Shown piece after piece: positions 1 to 11,904 of a stretch of DNA of 64,000 nucleotides. The DNA is taken from contig NC_084672.1 of the NCBI RefSeq assembly GCF_028389875.1, positions 10,779,958-10,843,957 of the forward strand, given 5' to 3'. Numbering within the stretch: the stretch's first letter is position 1; every line of letters starts with the position of its first letter. The translations under genes and the position numbers were made by a program. Origin of the DNA: Rhea pennata (Eukaryota; Chordata; Aves; Rheiformes; Rheidae). The notes under the pieces were generated by a model. It was not told where the DNA came from and made no database searches. It was given only the letters and a program-made list of their open reading frames with translations.

Positions 1-175
1 GGAAAATTTACTTCTTAGCATCAGCAGCCTAGTCACTTGGATTAAGGCAGTTCTGAGCTGAAACCACGATAACTCACTGCTTTAAAATAGAGTGATCAAA
101 ACATCTCGCCATCATTCAAAGTAGTACACACAGCATTTTTCCTCAGTTCCTGCAACTAGCAAACACCTGCCTTAC

Positions 176-266
176 CATGATCCACATGTGCCAATATACA
201 GATATTCCTGATTCCAGAAGTCTTTTTCTGGAGGCCGCTCATCTTTCCCACACTCGTGAGGACCAT
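176..266 (-). CDS. EFL1: EFL1 first coding exon (N-terminus of elongation factor-like GTPase 1)
   Basis: EFL1 is a cytoplasmic GTPase related to EF-2. With SBDS it releases eIF6 from pre-60S ribosomal subunits. Only the first 30 codons plus one base are in the window. Read on the minus strand the exon gives [13 protein letters not shown], then [17 protein letters not shown], then G split across the intron. The next codon should be the K of the P-loop (AHVDHGK), the G1 motif of translational GTPases. The start codon lies in a strong Kozak context (GCCATGG). The exon is bounded by an acceptor (TTCGCAG, exon base 277) and a donor GTAAGG after base 176; bases 267-277 are 5'UTR. The rest of the gene lies left of the window. 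Identity rests on the match to the EFL1 N-terminus and on its head-to-head position with SAXO2, as in human. Confidence is high despite the short length. Confidence 0.88.
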
Positions 267-528
267 GGCTAGTTAATCTGCGAACAGAGGAAAGCACTGT
301 ACTCAAGAAGGGACCTGAGAAACCGCGCATGTTTTCTCCGACGACACAGGCTGTGCCCAGAGCACCAGGCAGCCTCACGCTGACACACGGAGCGCGTCAC
401 CCGTCCCAGCCACCGCCGACATTCCGCTGCGGACACCAGAAACTTATCAAACACGGGCCAGGGGGCTGTTTCTAACAGGAAACGGGGTTTTTCCCCCATA
501 ACCGCGGAGCCGTCGTGGCTCTGCGCAC

Positions 529-640
529 CTGAGGGCGGCCCCGACGGACATGACGCGCCGCTTCGCCCCCGGACCGCGCCACACGGGCGCTGCCCGCCCC
601 CAAACGAGCCTCCCGCTCCCTCGGGCGGGCCGCGCCCTCG
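529..640 (-). other. EFL1: Possible non-coding first exon of EFL1
   Basis: The EFL1 coding exon starts with a splice acceptor, so at least one 5'UTR exon must lie upstream on the minus strand. A plausible donor (CCTCAG followed by GTGCGC) sits at 529/528 inside the CpG island, about 250 bases upstream of the acceptor. The transcription start is not visible, so the right boundary given is only nominal. This is inference from splice-site spacing. Confidence 0.3.
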
Positions 641-1024
641 CCGCCCTCGCCGCCCGGCCCGGCCCGGCCCCCGCGGGCCACAGGCCGCCCCTCGCGGTGC
701 GCGGTGGGGGAGGGGGGGGCCGGCCGTGCCCGCTGGGCCCTCAGGGCCGCCACGGCCGCGCCGCTGAGGCGACGGCAAAGCCCGCGCCGCCCCTGCCGCG
801 CGCGCACGCGCCAGCGCGCGCCCCCCCCCCGCTGCCGCCGCGGCCGCGCACGGAGGGGACGCGCGAGGGATCGGGGAGCGCCGCCACCTGCGCCGCCTCG
901 CGCCGCCCGCGCCCGGAAGCCGGCGCGCGCTCCTGCTCCGCCCCTCCGCGTGACGTCGGGCGGAAGCGGCGGGAGGACGCGCGCCGTGACGCCGCGGCCG
1001 TTGCTACGCGACGGGAGGGGGGGC

Positions 1025-1038
1025 GTTGCCGTGGTTAC
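1025..1038. promoter_or_regulatory. RFX X-box motif upstream of SAXO2
   Basis: The sequence is GTTGCC GT GGTTAC. Read on the minus strand it is GTAACC AC GGCAAC, which fits the X-box consensus GTNRCC-N2-RGYAAC at every fixed position. RFX factors bind this site in promoters of ciliary genes. It ends 48 bases before the SAXO2 ATG. An imperfect second copy (GTTGCT A CGCGAC, one mismatch, one-base spacer) lies at 1000-1012. Binding itself is inferred. Confidence 0.65.
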
Positions 1039-1086
1039 CGCGCCGCGGTGAGGGGAGGCGGCGGCGGCGGCGGCGCGGGAGGGAGG

Positions 1087-1127
1087 ATGAGGCGGCCGCG
1101 GTGCCTGTGCGAGATCTGCACCTGCGG
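1087..1127 (+). CDS. SAXO2: SAXO2 coding exon 1
   Basis: Thirteen codons plus two bases encode MRRPRCLCEICTC and the start of a Gly codon. The exon sits at the edge of the CpG island and ends at a consensus donor (CGG followed by GTAAGC). The CxC...CxC pattern is the family's Cys-rich head. Confidence 0.88.
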
Positions 1128-4100
1128 GTAAGCGCCCCCGCGGCGCCCCTCGCTCCTTCCCCGTCCCTCCGGGCCCGCCCCGGGCCGTGGGGGACGCCGA
1201 TGCCCGGCCGCGGGGAGGAGGGCCGCGGTCCGCCGTTGCCTCAGCTCGGGCCCCCGCCCGGGGCGGCCCGCCCGGCTCCAGCAGCCGGGAGACTCCTGAG
1301 AGCTCGCGGTAGCGCAACGCCGCCTTGGCGCCAGCGCTGGCCGCCGGCACCCCTGGTTAGGCGCAGACAGCTGCGTACCGTACAAGCCTCTGTGGTGTTT
1401 TTAAATTAAATTATTGCTACTAGGTTCTAGCTAAGTGAAAGAAAAGGCTGGGATTCCTATCAAAGAGAAAAAAAAATAAATAAAAAGAGAGAGAGCTTTT
1501 CGGAAAGCTCACGGGGATCGCCATCACCGCTCCCGGGAGCGCGGCCGGCTCCGCGGCTGCCCCGCAGCCGGAGCTGCAGGTGCCCTTGCGAGGCGCGCGG
1601 GGTGCCGGAGAGCGGAGGAGTCGCTGAGGGCTTGAGAACTCGTGTGCTCTGTCCTTGCGCTATGCACGGCAGTAACGGTAGGAGGTTAAACTCCCAAAGC
1701 CGGCGTATCTCAGGACCGAGAGCTCCCTCCCTATGTTTCCGTGTGGGAAATCTGTCCGTCTGTTCGTCAGCCACTACGTTTTTGATCCATGGTCATAGAT
1801 ATGAGAGGGACAGTGCATAAGCTTCTCTTCTTGGCCAAGATCATGGTTGCAGTTTGCCCCACAGATTTACTTCAGAAGCCCTAGATTGATCAAGAGTTAG
1901 AGCACGTTGTTTTCATGATTAAATATCAAATATGACTTAGGCTCAAGTATAGAGATGGTGAGATAGGACAATCTGAACCAGAAAGCTAGGTACAACCCAA
2001 CTGAACATTCTCAGTTCAATACTCAATATTAATTGTTGAGTAAAACACAAAACAGTTTAAAACAAATATCATTGAAGGTTTATAAAATATCAAGGTACTA
2101 TTATTTTAAGCAGCATATTGTGTTTGCTTTGGTGTAGCTATAGTGTTTCTGTTTTTAGGGGAATGCTGGTTGCTTGGCAGTGTTACCTGGATATTATAAT
2201 GCGGACATGTTCTAGAAAAGAGTTCAAAGAAGAAAAAAATCTAGTATTTTGTAAAAGTTATGATTTAGCAATTTGCTGGAAATCCTCTTCCCTGTATTTC
2301 TGTAGAGATATAATTACTCTTCATTCTAAACAAGTAGTAATCTAAATAAGTAGAAGTAATCTCTCCTAGTTGTTTTATATTCACAAAATAAAAAACACTC
2401 TGAAAAGTTTTACAAATACGAGGGAGGGAAGTCAGTACAACAGAACTTTATTTTGCTTTCCCTTTACAGCGAAATGAAAAGAGCCTCCAAAATTCTAGAA
2501 TAACTTTTTTTTTTCTTTCTTTCCTCAAAGTGAGCTACATAATCCACTCATTAAGAACTCTTGTGGCTGAGTGTTGTTTGTATTTAGAGGTCACAGTCTT
2601 CAAATCATTTTAAAAATATTTTTAAGAATATATTGATTAGATTCCTTCTCCCTAGATTAAATCACTTTTTGTGCATACTAAGTATTTTTTTTTCAAAATC
2701 AATAAATAATTGTAATGCCAAAACACCAGAAGTCTACCCAGAGTTGAGGCACAAAGTGTACAATACTTCTCTAGTCCAATGCTGGAGATGTCTCCGTATT
2801 TTATAATTGACATGATTTCTAGCCTTATGAGCCTAGGACTTTTGCACTCATATAAGATGCTGCCAACGTGTACCAATGGCTATTTCCAAACTGCTATAGG
2901 AAAGAGATGTTTGGTTGGAGTTTTATTCTTTTTTGTTTGGTTTTCCCAAGAAAACCACAAAAATGTTGTCATAATTACATTATACAGAGCAATAGCTGGA
3001 TTCTATACTCTTTCTCAAGCTATTCCAGAACCATTTCTTGTTTTAAAAGTGGTATATTTTATGTGCATGAGGTAGTCTTACTTGGGATGGCTCCATAAAG
3101 AAAAGGAAACATTTTTTTTTCTTATTCCCCATGGGTTGCAAATGTGCTAACTTAATACAAGAGAAAATTACCACTGCTAGCCAGTACAGTAAAGCTTTAG
3201 ATTACTGACTCAATAGAAATGTCTAAAACCAAATACAGGATGCTAAATCTGACCTTCTGAGGAAGAATACAGCCTCTGAGGTAGATGAACTCTGTGTACA
3301 CAAGAATAATATACCTACCATAAAAAATAATCATGACATTCAGAAGTGTAAAAGTCCTATCTGAGATACAAAAAAAAAAAAAAAAAAAAATCTTCTTTAT
3401 CTAACCTCTAAGCACTTCTTCACTTACTGCACTTCATTTATCATTTTTATAAAAATATAGATTCCAGAATTAATGTAAGCCAAAAGGAAAAGCAAGATGT
3501 CTCAGAAAGATTAAGCTTCCATACTCACCACACCTAAATACATTCAAACCCAGTAGAAAATACTGACTAGAAAATACTAAATTTTTGCACCAGTAAAATT
3601 TTAATCAAATAAGATGAATCAAGACCTTTAGTGAAAATAAGCAAGCAGATGTATAGAAATAAAAAGACAAGAGAGAATGGAAAACAAAGTAAACTAGAGG
3701 ATGTCAGAGAAGTGAAGTGGGGCACTTCTCAATAGTCAGTTTAAGAATATTGACTATTATAAATAAGAGTAATAATATCATTAAAGATTAAACGAACAAA
3801 CAAAAATGGAAAGTGTATCTTGTCGGTAGCATTGCTTAGAAGACCAAGATCAACTCTATCCATTCTTCATTCTCTGCACATAACATATAACAAGTATAGT
3901 GATACTGAGTACTAGTCTGTCAAGGTACTGTGCTCTGTGACCTGTGCCAGCACAGTATTTTGTGTTTTCCTCTGTCAAGCAGAAAAGATTTTAAATCCAA
4001 GGTACTGACAGTGCTCAGTCTTCCTCACATGTTATTTGCTCGCAGTAGGTAGGAGACGATTTTTCTCCTTAAATGAAACTATTCAAAATTACCTCATCTG

Positions 4101-7100
4101 ATGTATTTTACCCAGGCGTCATCGCTGCCCCCATAAACCCACAAGGATTTATGATAACGGACAACGGCCGTGCCTCACGACAGAGTATGTGGAAAAATAC
4201 CCGAAGTATAGCAACATCCCTCCTCCCCAGAGCCTTAAGCCGAAACAGGAGTACCAAGTGCATCGTGGGAAAATGGAAGGAATCACAACATTTAAGTAAA
4301 CATTTTAAAGCAATGTATTTTGCAGTTACTTTGTGTTTTAAAGTTTCTCATACTTCTCATTTAAGGGAAACTGGACATTGTATTGCAATCATTTTCAAAA
4401 TGCAGTCATTGTATCCTTTGCTTTCCTAAAGTATTTAAAAGTACTAGTTTTGAGTGTAAAAATACAGTTACCTCAAAAACATCTTCAAGGATAGTGAAGT
4501 GCACACGCAAAAATGTGTTCTTTACAGCTTACTTTAATCTGTAAAGATCCAAAATTTATTCTTATCATTGTTGCCTACCTGTTTTAGAAATCTAGGTCTT
4601 GTTGAGTCTGAAAAACAATGTGGCAAACTGGGAAACTTATTGTCGTACATTTATGTAATCTAAGATAATAGGGAAAAAGGAAACCTCAGGAGAAAGGAAC
4701 AGCAATTTTTTATTCTGACTGTTCTAAATGATTAGGACTGGGAGAAAGCCCACTGTAAGGAGTTCATTAGGTCTGGCCCTTCACTGCATAGACCCAGGCA
4801 GTGCTCTTACAGTGAGTTCACTAACTGAGCTAGTAAATCTGCAGAGCACAGCCGTTGTAAAGAGGATGTGATGGGGCCTGGAAGTCTTACCTGTATACAG
4901 CTCATTGTAATAGCAAGAACAGAGATATAAACAGGCCTATAAGCAAAGACCAGAAATTTCTGATAAGAAGTTTATGAAGTTGAAGAGCAGCTTTCAAGGA
5001 GTTAGAAAAAGACAGCATTTGTTCAGCATTTATGGTAATAATGTGACAGGAACATAAACTTTTTTTTTTCCTCCAAATACCGCTTTTCTTTTAAACTATA
5101 TGGGCAAAGATGAAACTTCTTTATTTCTGTTTATGAAAAAAAGGACATACATACCAAGGTCAAATGCCTTTCTGCAAAATCCAAAATCATATGTTATATA
5201 CAGAGTGTGCTGTTTAGAAACTTATATATGTAATACACACCCAGTTATGTAATATGCCCTTATAAAAATGATCCATGAGATCCATGGTGACATACTCTTT
5301 CCGGTCAAATTCAATTCTTCTCATGCAGTTATAAATTTTTGCCACTCATGGTAGTTTGATCTTTGCTCTGGCTTCTGCTCTCTGGATCATTTACTTGTAA
5401 AATTAAATAAGCTTGTTTAGTCCCAGAGTTTTTTAAGATTGGTTTTAAACTTGGAATGAGATTAAAATGCTAGAAGTTTTGAAAAAATATTTCACCATCT
5501 TCCCCTGAATAAAGAATATACCATGCATCAGAGAGTCTATTTTTATGCAGCATGGTTTTCTTACCTTCTTGTTATCCTCTAATATGGCATCTAACTGACC
5601 TTTCAGAGTAAACATTTTAAGTCTCTGTTTTTCAGTATAATAGAAAAATGACAAAAGTGACTCAGAAAAGGAAGTTTTTAACCAGTGTTTCCTTTTCCCC
5701 TAATTCAGATCTGATTATTTACCATATGATATTGTGAAGCGACCTTTGCGGGCACCAGAACAACATAAACCAAAGACTGGAGAGATAGAACTGGGAACAA
5801 CATACCAGAAAGATTATAATGCTCATAAAATACAACCAGTGATATTAGTAAGACCTTTAGAGAGAAAACACACTACAGGAGGAAAACTGGATACCATACC
5901 AACTTATCAAGGTAATAATATATGCCACCTTTAGTAGGAGAAGATAGTATTCTGAATCACCTGCATTAGAGATGTGAAACTGGATTTCTTTCTTTGAGCC
6001 AGAGAGATGAATAGAAAGCAGGTGATAATGCTTTTAGATGTTCAGCATTCCAGTTGTTTTAGAGTTGGTATTTATAAGTTTCTATAGCAGAAGCCTTCTC
6101 CAGGTTCCTTGGCTAGAAGGAGAGAAACTAACATAAACTTGTCAAGCTAACTCAGGCATAAGTGGCACCAGCTAAGGAGGAGGAGGGCTTTTTTTTTTTT
6201 TTTTTTTTTTAATTGATTTTTTTTACATCTACTGCATCTCCCAGTTAAAAGTATATAAATGTAGATGACAATATATATTATTTACTAGAGGTGCCAGGAT
6301 GAAAAATCAAGATATACCTGATTATGAGTCCAGTGCTATAAGAAAAGATAAGGGAGTTAACAAGAACCATATATGGCCATTAAAACAGAAAGCTACTAGA
6401 ATCCTTGGTGTGAAGTGAGCAGCGACAGGAACATAGTTGGAAGGACAGAGTTTGGGAAATAAGTTCTCTTCAGAAAAAATGGATTTATAATTCCATTCTT
6501 CTTTAAGCTTATGCCTATGCTAAGTAGAAGTGCATTTAATAAATATTTTATCTATTCCTTCTAAAAGATATTTATTTTTTAAAAATGGATATATCTACTT
6601 AGCTTATGTGCAAGTATAAAGAAGCTAGTAAATAATGACTAATTTAGCCTAGTCTCAGCATACAACTAAGCATGCGACAGCTGTATTCAAGAGATACCTT
6701 ATCAGTTCAAAAGGCAGTTAGTATCAAGGAGTGAAAAAACACGGAAGTACTGTGATTGCAAGGAAGAAAATTGGTATCAGCTACCTGTTAAGAAGTGTAG
6801 GCTGGATACTAACAGGTTTCTAACCCTAACAGAACAGTCTCTTTAAAAAATAAAATAAATTAAATTAAAGAAAAAAACAGGCAAAGAAAAAAAATCCTAA
6901 CTAGTTTTAAGATCATGCACTGCTGATAAGGAGAATGTGAGAGGTAGTAGTCTCTAGTGAACATGACTCAGTGACCTACAAGGTTCCTATATACTTGATA
7001 TGTATTTCTAGGTAAAATATAAGATATTGTATCTATAATCTGTATATGGCTATTTTGTGTATAATATATTTAATGTGGACATGGAACATTTTCTTTTTCC

Positions 7101-8314
7101 TCAAGAAAAGTCCTAGTAAGGCATTAAGTAGAGTTTTCTGTCCTTATCATTTCAGTAATAGCAGAAAGACAGATTTGTCATATCACAAACTTGCAGATAA
7201 CATTATCATTCTCATTTATATCCAGTTTCTTTGGATTGAGAGGGTTAATACCTGAAGAAATTGGCTTAATTTTAAAGGAACACACAACTATAATAAAGCT
7301 TTATATAATATATATATATTTTGCCTTAAAGATGACTATAGGTTGTGGGAAGTTCAAAGAAGGGAACCTAATAAGGTGGACCACACATACCACCCACCTA
7401 CAGAGAAGTTTGGAAATTCTAGTACATTTCAAGATGACTTTATTCCTAGGGAACTGAATCCCAGAAAAAGTTTTAAACCTCCTTACGAGACCAAGCTTTC
7501 AGATGTACCTTTTGATGGTACTACTAGCCATCGCACTTCTTATATTGCTCATCAGTTGGAACCAAAATTTGTAAGATCAAAAGAAGAATACAAGCCAAGC
7601 AACCAACCCTTTGAAGACCTCACAACTCACCGGAATGATTTTAGAGGGCTACCTGGGCAACTTGCAAAAAGCTGCAAGCCTGAAAATACTAAAGTTGTGT
7701 CTAATGCTCATTTTAATGGGCTCACTGAATTCCAGGATCGTTTTCAGCCATGGTCAATCTCCTTGCCAGAGGTCCGCAAAGCAAAAGAATACATTCCACC
7801 CCCCGGTAACATGGATTTTAACTCCACAAGCCATCTTGATTATGTTAAACATAAGATTTCTCCTGCTGTCCCCATAAGACCAGCTTCTAATGGAAGAAGA
7901 ATCAATGGCCCTTTCCAAGGGAATACTACCATGAAAGAAGACTTTCAAGCTTGGGACAGCTATCGGCAAGAAATTATTAAAAAACATCAGGAAATTCCAA
8001 AACCCGCAGGAAAATTTGATGATTTAACTACATTCAAGTCTCATTACATACCACATCAGATAATTCCAGCTCAAAGTTTCAAACCTTTACGTGTTGTACT
8101 TCCTAATTCAGCTCATTTTGAACATGAAACTATGTATCGCACAGAATATACTCCAAAGAAACAAGAGATCTGCCCAGCAAATTATCCATCTCCTCTAGGA
8201 TATGTCTATGTAAATACAGATTCTCATGGTCACAAATTCTTCCGCCAGCTTACTCCAGAATTTTCTGAATCAAATGGTAATCATATTCCAAAGGAAGTAG
8301 CTGTTGTGTCATAA
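1087..8314 (+). CDS. SAXO2: SAXO2 (FAM154B), stabilizer of axonemal microtubules 2; complete, four coding exons
   Basis: Coding exons are 1087-1127, 4116-4295, 5709-5911 and 7332-8314; together 1407 bases, 468 residues plus stop, with all three introns GT-AG and in phase. SAXO proteins bind and stabilise axonemal and centriolar microtubules in cilia and sperm flagella through MAP6-like Mn repeats. The N-terminus is Cys-rich (CLCEICTCG, then RHRCPH), typical of the family. About eleven degenerate repeats follow, each with a core such as TTFKSDYLPY (71-80), TTYQKDYNAH, TYQDDYRLW, STFQDDFIPR, SHRTSYIAH, TTHRNDFRGL, TEFQDRFQPW, TSHLDYVKH, TTMKEDFQAW, TTFKSHYIPH and MYRTEYTPK. The start at 1087 is the only ATG keeping the Cys-rich head, with a purine at -3. 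There is no signal peptide or membrane segment. The head-to-head EFL1 neighbour supports SAXO2 rather than SAXO1. Product and gene call are secure; exact repeat number depends on definition. Confidence 0.93.
1128..4115 (+). other. SAXO2: SAXO2 intron 1
   Basis: The first 300 bases belong to the CpG island; the rest is AT-rich with no coding signal I can support. A run of 21 A lies at 3370-3390. The intron ends at the acceptor TTTTACCCAG. Confidence 0.75.
4116..4295 (+). CDS. SAXO2: SAXO2 coding exon 2
   Basis: The exon encodes residues 14-74. It starts with RHRCPHKPTRIYD, runs through TEYVEKYPKY and KPKQEYQVHRGKMEG, and ends in TTF(K), the opening of the first Mn repeat. The acceptor is CCCAG and the donor is GTAAAC at 4296. 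Another frame is also open across the exon, but only this one joins the flanking exons and matches the family. Confidence 0.9.
4296..5708 (+). other. SAXO2: SAXO2 intron 2
   Basis: AT-rich intron sequence without a recognisable gene or repeat family. It ends with the acceptor TAATTCAG. Confidence 0.7.
5709..5911 (+). CDS. SAXO2: SAXO2 coding exon 3
   Basis: The exon encodes residues 74-142. It includes SDYLPYDIVKRPLRAPEQHK, a second repeat around TTYQKDYNAHKIQP, and the start of a third at GGKLDTIPTYQ. It ends in phase 1 at the donor GTAATA. Confidence 0.92.
5912..7331 (+). other. SAXO2: SAXO2 intron 3
   Basis: AT-rich intron with a T22 run at 6189-6210 and no other feature I can name. It ends with the acceptor CCTTAAAG at 7331. 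Confidence 0.7.
7332..8314 (+). CDS. SAXO2: SAXO2 coding exon 4 (terminal)
   Basis: This large last exon encodes residues 142-468 and the stop TAA (8312-8314). It carries most of the Mn-type repeats, spaced roughly 30-40 residues apart, each with a T/S-T-aromatic then D-Y/F pattern. A conserved Pro/Tyr-rich tail follows (KKQEICPANYPSPLGYVYV, then GHKFFRQLTPEF). The last dozen residues look lineage-specific. Confidence 0.93.
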
Positions 8315-8510
8315 TATTTAAAAGTATTATTTCAAGCAGCCTTGCAAAATAATTGGAATCCTACTAGTTCACTTTTCCTCAGATATAACTGAAAGCAAAT
8401 CAAATAATGCACATTTTGATTTAAAAATATTAAAAATTAATGGTTTAAAGAAAATAAAAAAACCAGAGAAGTTTATTACACAACTAATAAAAATTAGGCA
8501 ATTTTTGTAG
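8315..8510 (+). terminator. SAXO2: SAXO2 3'UTR and poly(A) signals
   Basis: Two canonical AATAAA hexamers follow the stop, at 8453-8458 and 8486-8491. Cleavage is expected 10-30 bases after one of them, so the 3'UTR is short (about 160-200 bases). The end coordinate is an estimate. Confidence 0.6.
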
Positions 8511-11500
8511 GAATAATGCATCTTCTGGGCATGGTTTTTTGATTGTGCATTCTAGTTTCCTAGACTTTCCAGTTTTCATTATGTTCCTGATCAAAGATGT
8601 ACATTGTAGGGTTTTTTCCAAGATTTTCAGCAAATCAGATCAATTGATTATATTTGTGTAATAACAAAAATATAACTTAAATACATTTTGTTCATTGAAC
8701 CTTTTTCATAGTACAGCAAAAAGCTATAATTAATTAGCTCATCAGTACAACTTTTCATCTCATCAATACTTCGAGTAATCTGATAAGAGGATTTTTTTTC
8801 TTGACATTTTACTATCCAAATTATGTTATAAGATAGCAGCCTACGAAACCTAGACATTTCTGAAAATCTATTTTTAGTTTTGTCATTATTATTTTTTTCA
8901 TCCAGCTCTGAAAAGAGTCTAAATGTCACACTTCGTTTCTGAGAGTGATTAACAGGAAGTAACTGCTCTTTTTTCTGTACACACACTTGAAATCACTCAG
9001 GCAAAAAGCAAGTCATTAGACTTTGTTCCCTATTTTTCCCAGACAGGGCATTTTTAGCCTGACTTCCAGTGAAAGCAATGCTGATGCCAACACTATGTGT
9101 ACATAGCTCCTCACCACCTCAGGAATTTTTAAACTCAGTGTGTGAGTTTAATCAAATTCCACAAACAGATTGCACAGAGAATTGTTTTTCAAATTTTCTA
9201 ATGCAGACAATGAGGAAGTTAGAATAGGGCTCAAAAATTAATGCCAATCCACAGTAGCTTTTGATCCTGCTATCTGATTTCTAAAGCAGCCTTGTAACTA
9301 TTGCCAAATTTCACTGCAAAGGCAGTCTGAAGGATGAAATGGCAGAAAACTAGAAAGGTATATGCAGAGATAACAGAAAATGTTAGTGGAACTCAGTTAA
9401 AACAAACATCAGAAGAGTCACACGAATCTCTAGACTGTCAAATTCAGGCTGCCTGCTCTTCAAAGAATTTTTGCAAATATATAGAAAACGAAGTGTTTAT
9501 AGAAATTGTACATACAATGCTTTCATATGAGGGATTAAGTATTTTCTCCATGCATCTTTATGTTAATTATGGTAAATCTAGATAAATTGGTTTCAGTTGC
9601 ATTATGTTCATGATTTAATTCAGTCCCTATAAATAGTCCCGTGATTAATGATATTATCATGTTCTGTCTCAGTAGTGCAGCATGATTTTTTTATTTTTGT
9701 ATTGCATATCTTGTAGTCATTGCTATAGGAAAATCATTTGGGCTCTGAAGAATTGTGTGTTGATACTTCATAAACCCAATCACCAATAAAAAGACTAGGA
9801 TCAATAATGGAAAAATGGTGAAAGCAGGAAGTAGATCATATGCAATGGAAGAAAGCTGAAATGAGTATATTAGCACCATATAAGACATTGCAAGATACAG
9901 TTCCAGTTGTTATTAGAGCATCAGTTACTTTTGGATGACTTGTGTCCTTGTCTCTGTGATACGACTTCATCAGTTGATGAAAACATCAGTTCAATTAAAC
10001 TTTTCTCTCTCTAAAGATTATTAATTTTCCCAGTTATTAAAGACATGTTTTGATGGGGCATGAGTAAGGACAACAGAAAACTGTGATGACTTAAGAGTAA
10101 GACAGGAAAAAAAGTCCAATTTATTATCATCCTTCTTTACCATAGAGAAAATAAACTGCAGAATGCCTTTTCTCTATGAAACTTGAGTTATTCTCTGTTG
10201 AGCCATCACTGAGGAGACAAAATTTTCCACAGTTGTACCCACCCACTCATGTCCTATGCATAATCTTGGCATCTCATAACAAATTTACAAACACTCCTAA
10301 TACCCTCCATCTCCCTTTTCTACAAAGGCAGAATGACTCAACATTGAGAAATGAAATCTGAATCCATGAAGTAACACGTGCCCATGTGTTATGCTGAAAA
10401 TGGCTCCTCCTCTGGGTCCAAGAGTGAGCCCAGATGCCTTCCATAATTTTCACAGATGTTTTCATACTCCCCCAAGTCACTTTTTTTTTCTTTCCCTGTC
10501 TTAAGTAAGTTGAAGAAAGTAATTTGTTGCCACCTACCAGCAGCATGCAATAAATTTTGAGAGGAAGTGGAGGGCATATTCAGATACATTTAACAGATCC
10601 TCTGCAGATGTGTTTAAGGAATTTGGGGGAGTGGGGGAGAAGAAAGGGGTGGAAGTGGAGTTTATTCCTTTTCAATTTGCCCTTAATGTTTCTCCCCAAC
10701 TTTATTAGTGAAAGAGAGCAGCCTTTATTACATTCGAAAGAGCCACACCCTAGAGATTATGCTTCCAGGAAAAGCATCAAATGATATTTTACAGCTTCAG
10801 TCAATATTTAAGGTCATTTCTTTATAAGCAGCATATTAATGAACAGCAGGCTGGAAAACTAATTCCTCAAAATAACAGTTGTTAAAAAGAAGCACTTTAT
10901 GATGTCACGCTAAACTAAGATGCAAAAGCAGAAAAGTTATTCATGGATTCAAGTACTATTCTGAAAGTGCTTTTCATACACTATACCAGACTATACAGAA
11001 AGAATGAGTTGACGACATAAAACCAAAAAAACGATGACTCTTACATCTGTGCCAGTGTTGCCATCTAGGATAATTCTGAAACATCACCATTTCATTGCTA
11101 GACATTTAATTTCAGCTTAATAAAATTTTTGAGGATTTCCTAGTTTATATGATTCTTGGGACTCTCTAATGACTATTATACATATAGGATACTCTGAAAC
11201 AAATTTCTTCATGCAGCTATTTGCCAGCGATGACTCAGTAAATATAAAAATACAGAGATGATCTGTTGGGTATATATGTACCCTGCTTGGTGCAGTACAT
11301 GGAGGCCTGGCAAGGAAAGATAACTTTATTCCACCTATTCACATAATCCTGATTCTAGACTTCAGTAGAGTTGGTTTATTTGGGTTTTGGCATAGAAAAA
11401 ACTCCTCTCCAGTTTTTCAGTCAGCTTACCTCTAATGTTGCCTCTTAATAGCAGTGCAAAGCAGACTGTAATGAAGCTGAGAATCTGTCTAATAAGCTGT

Positions 11501-11904
11501 CAGAAATAAGAACTAGTCTCAGTTCTGAAAAATCTGAGATTATGGAAATAATAGGTACTTAAGTAACACTTGGGGGAGGAAGCATAGCTACCATGAAAAT
11601 CATAGTAACAAACAATCTCTGCATAATCATGCTGTTGAATAATCAAAGTAGAGTTTATTTTAGAAATATCAAAACTAAGTTTAAGAAAGCTAAATGTTAA
11701 ACATCTTCGGTTACTGGAGTAGCAATAAAATAAGCTACAGAAGAATGTCATGCCACTTACAAAAACAAACATTTACAGCATGGCTTCTGTATAGCATGCA
11801 TACTTAACCAAAGACAAAATTAAAGCAACAAAAGAATGCTGTGTGTTAACATTCAAAAACTTTAAATATAAAGGAAAAACATGAATAAGAAATTTTGGTA
11901 ATAA
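8511..11904. other. Intergenic region between convergent SAXO2 and ADAMTSL3
   Basis: About 3.4 kb of AT-rich sequence separates the two 3' ends. I see only short open frames without family resemblance, and no CpG island or CR1 tail. Nothing else can be supported here. Confidence 0.6.

Larger units (their letters stand above)
530..1350. promoter_or_regulatory. CpG-island bidirectional promoter shared by EFL1 and SAXO2
   Basis: The stretch is extremely GC- and CpG-rich compared with the AT-rich flanks. It lies between the divergent 5' ends of EFL1 (minus) and SAXO2 (plus). Visible motifs include a CRE-like TGACGTCG at 951-958, ETS-type CCGGAAG at 913-919 and GCGGAAGC at 960-967, GC boxes throughout, and an X-box near the SAXO2 start. 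No convincing TATA box is seen, as expected for a CpG promoter. A housekeeping gene (EFL1) and a cilium gene (SAXO2) share it, so the two directions may be regulated differently. Long open frames in this block on both strands come from the scarcity of AT-rich stop codons, not from genes. Confidence 0.85.

Noticed and set aside
269-1409. Several long open frames on both strands in the EFL1/SAXO2 CpG island (for example 472-1350 minus)
   Set aside because: They are rich in Ala, Arg, Gly and Pro, overlap each other on both strands and match no family; GC-rich DNA lacks stop codons by chance.
4073-4429. A 118-codon plus-strand frame covering SAXO2 exon 2
   Set aside because: It is a shadow in the wrong frame; the real exon (4116-4295) reads in another frame that joins exons 1 and 3.
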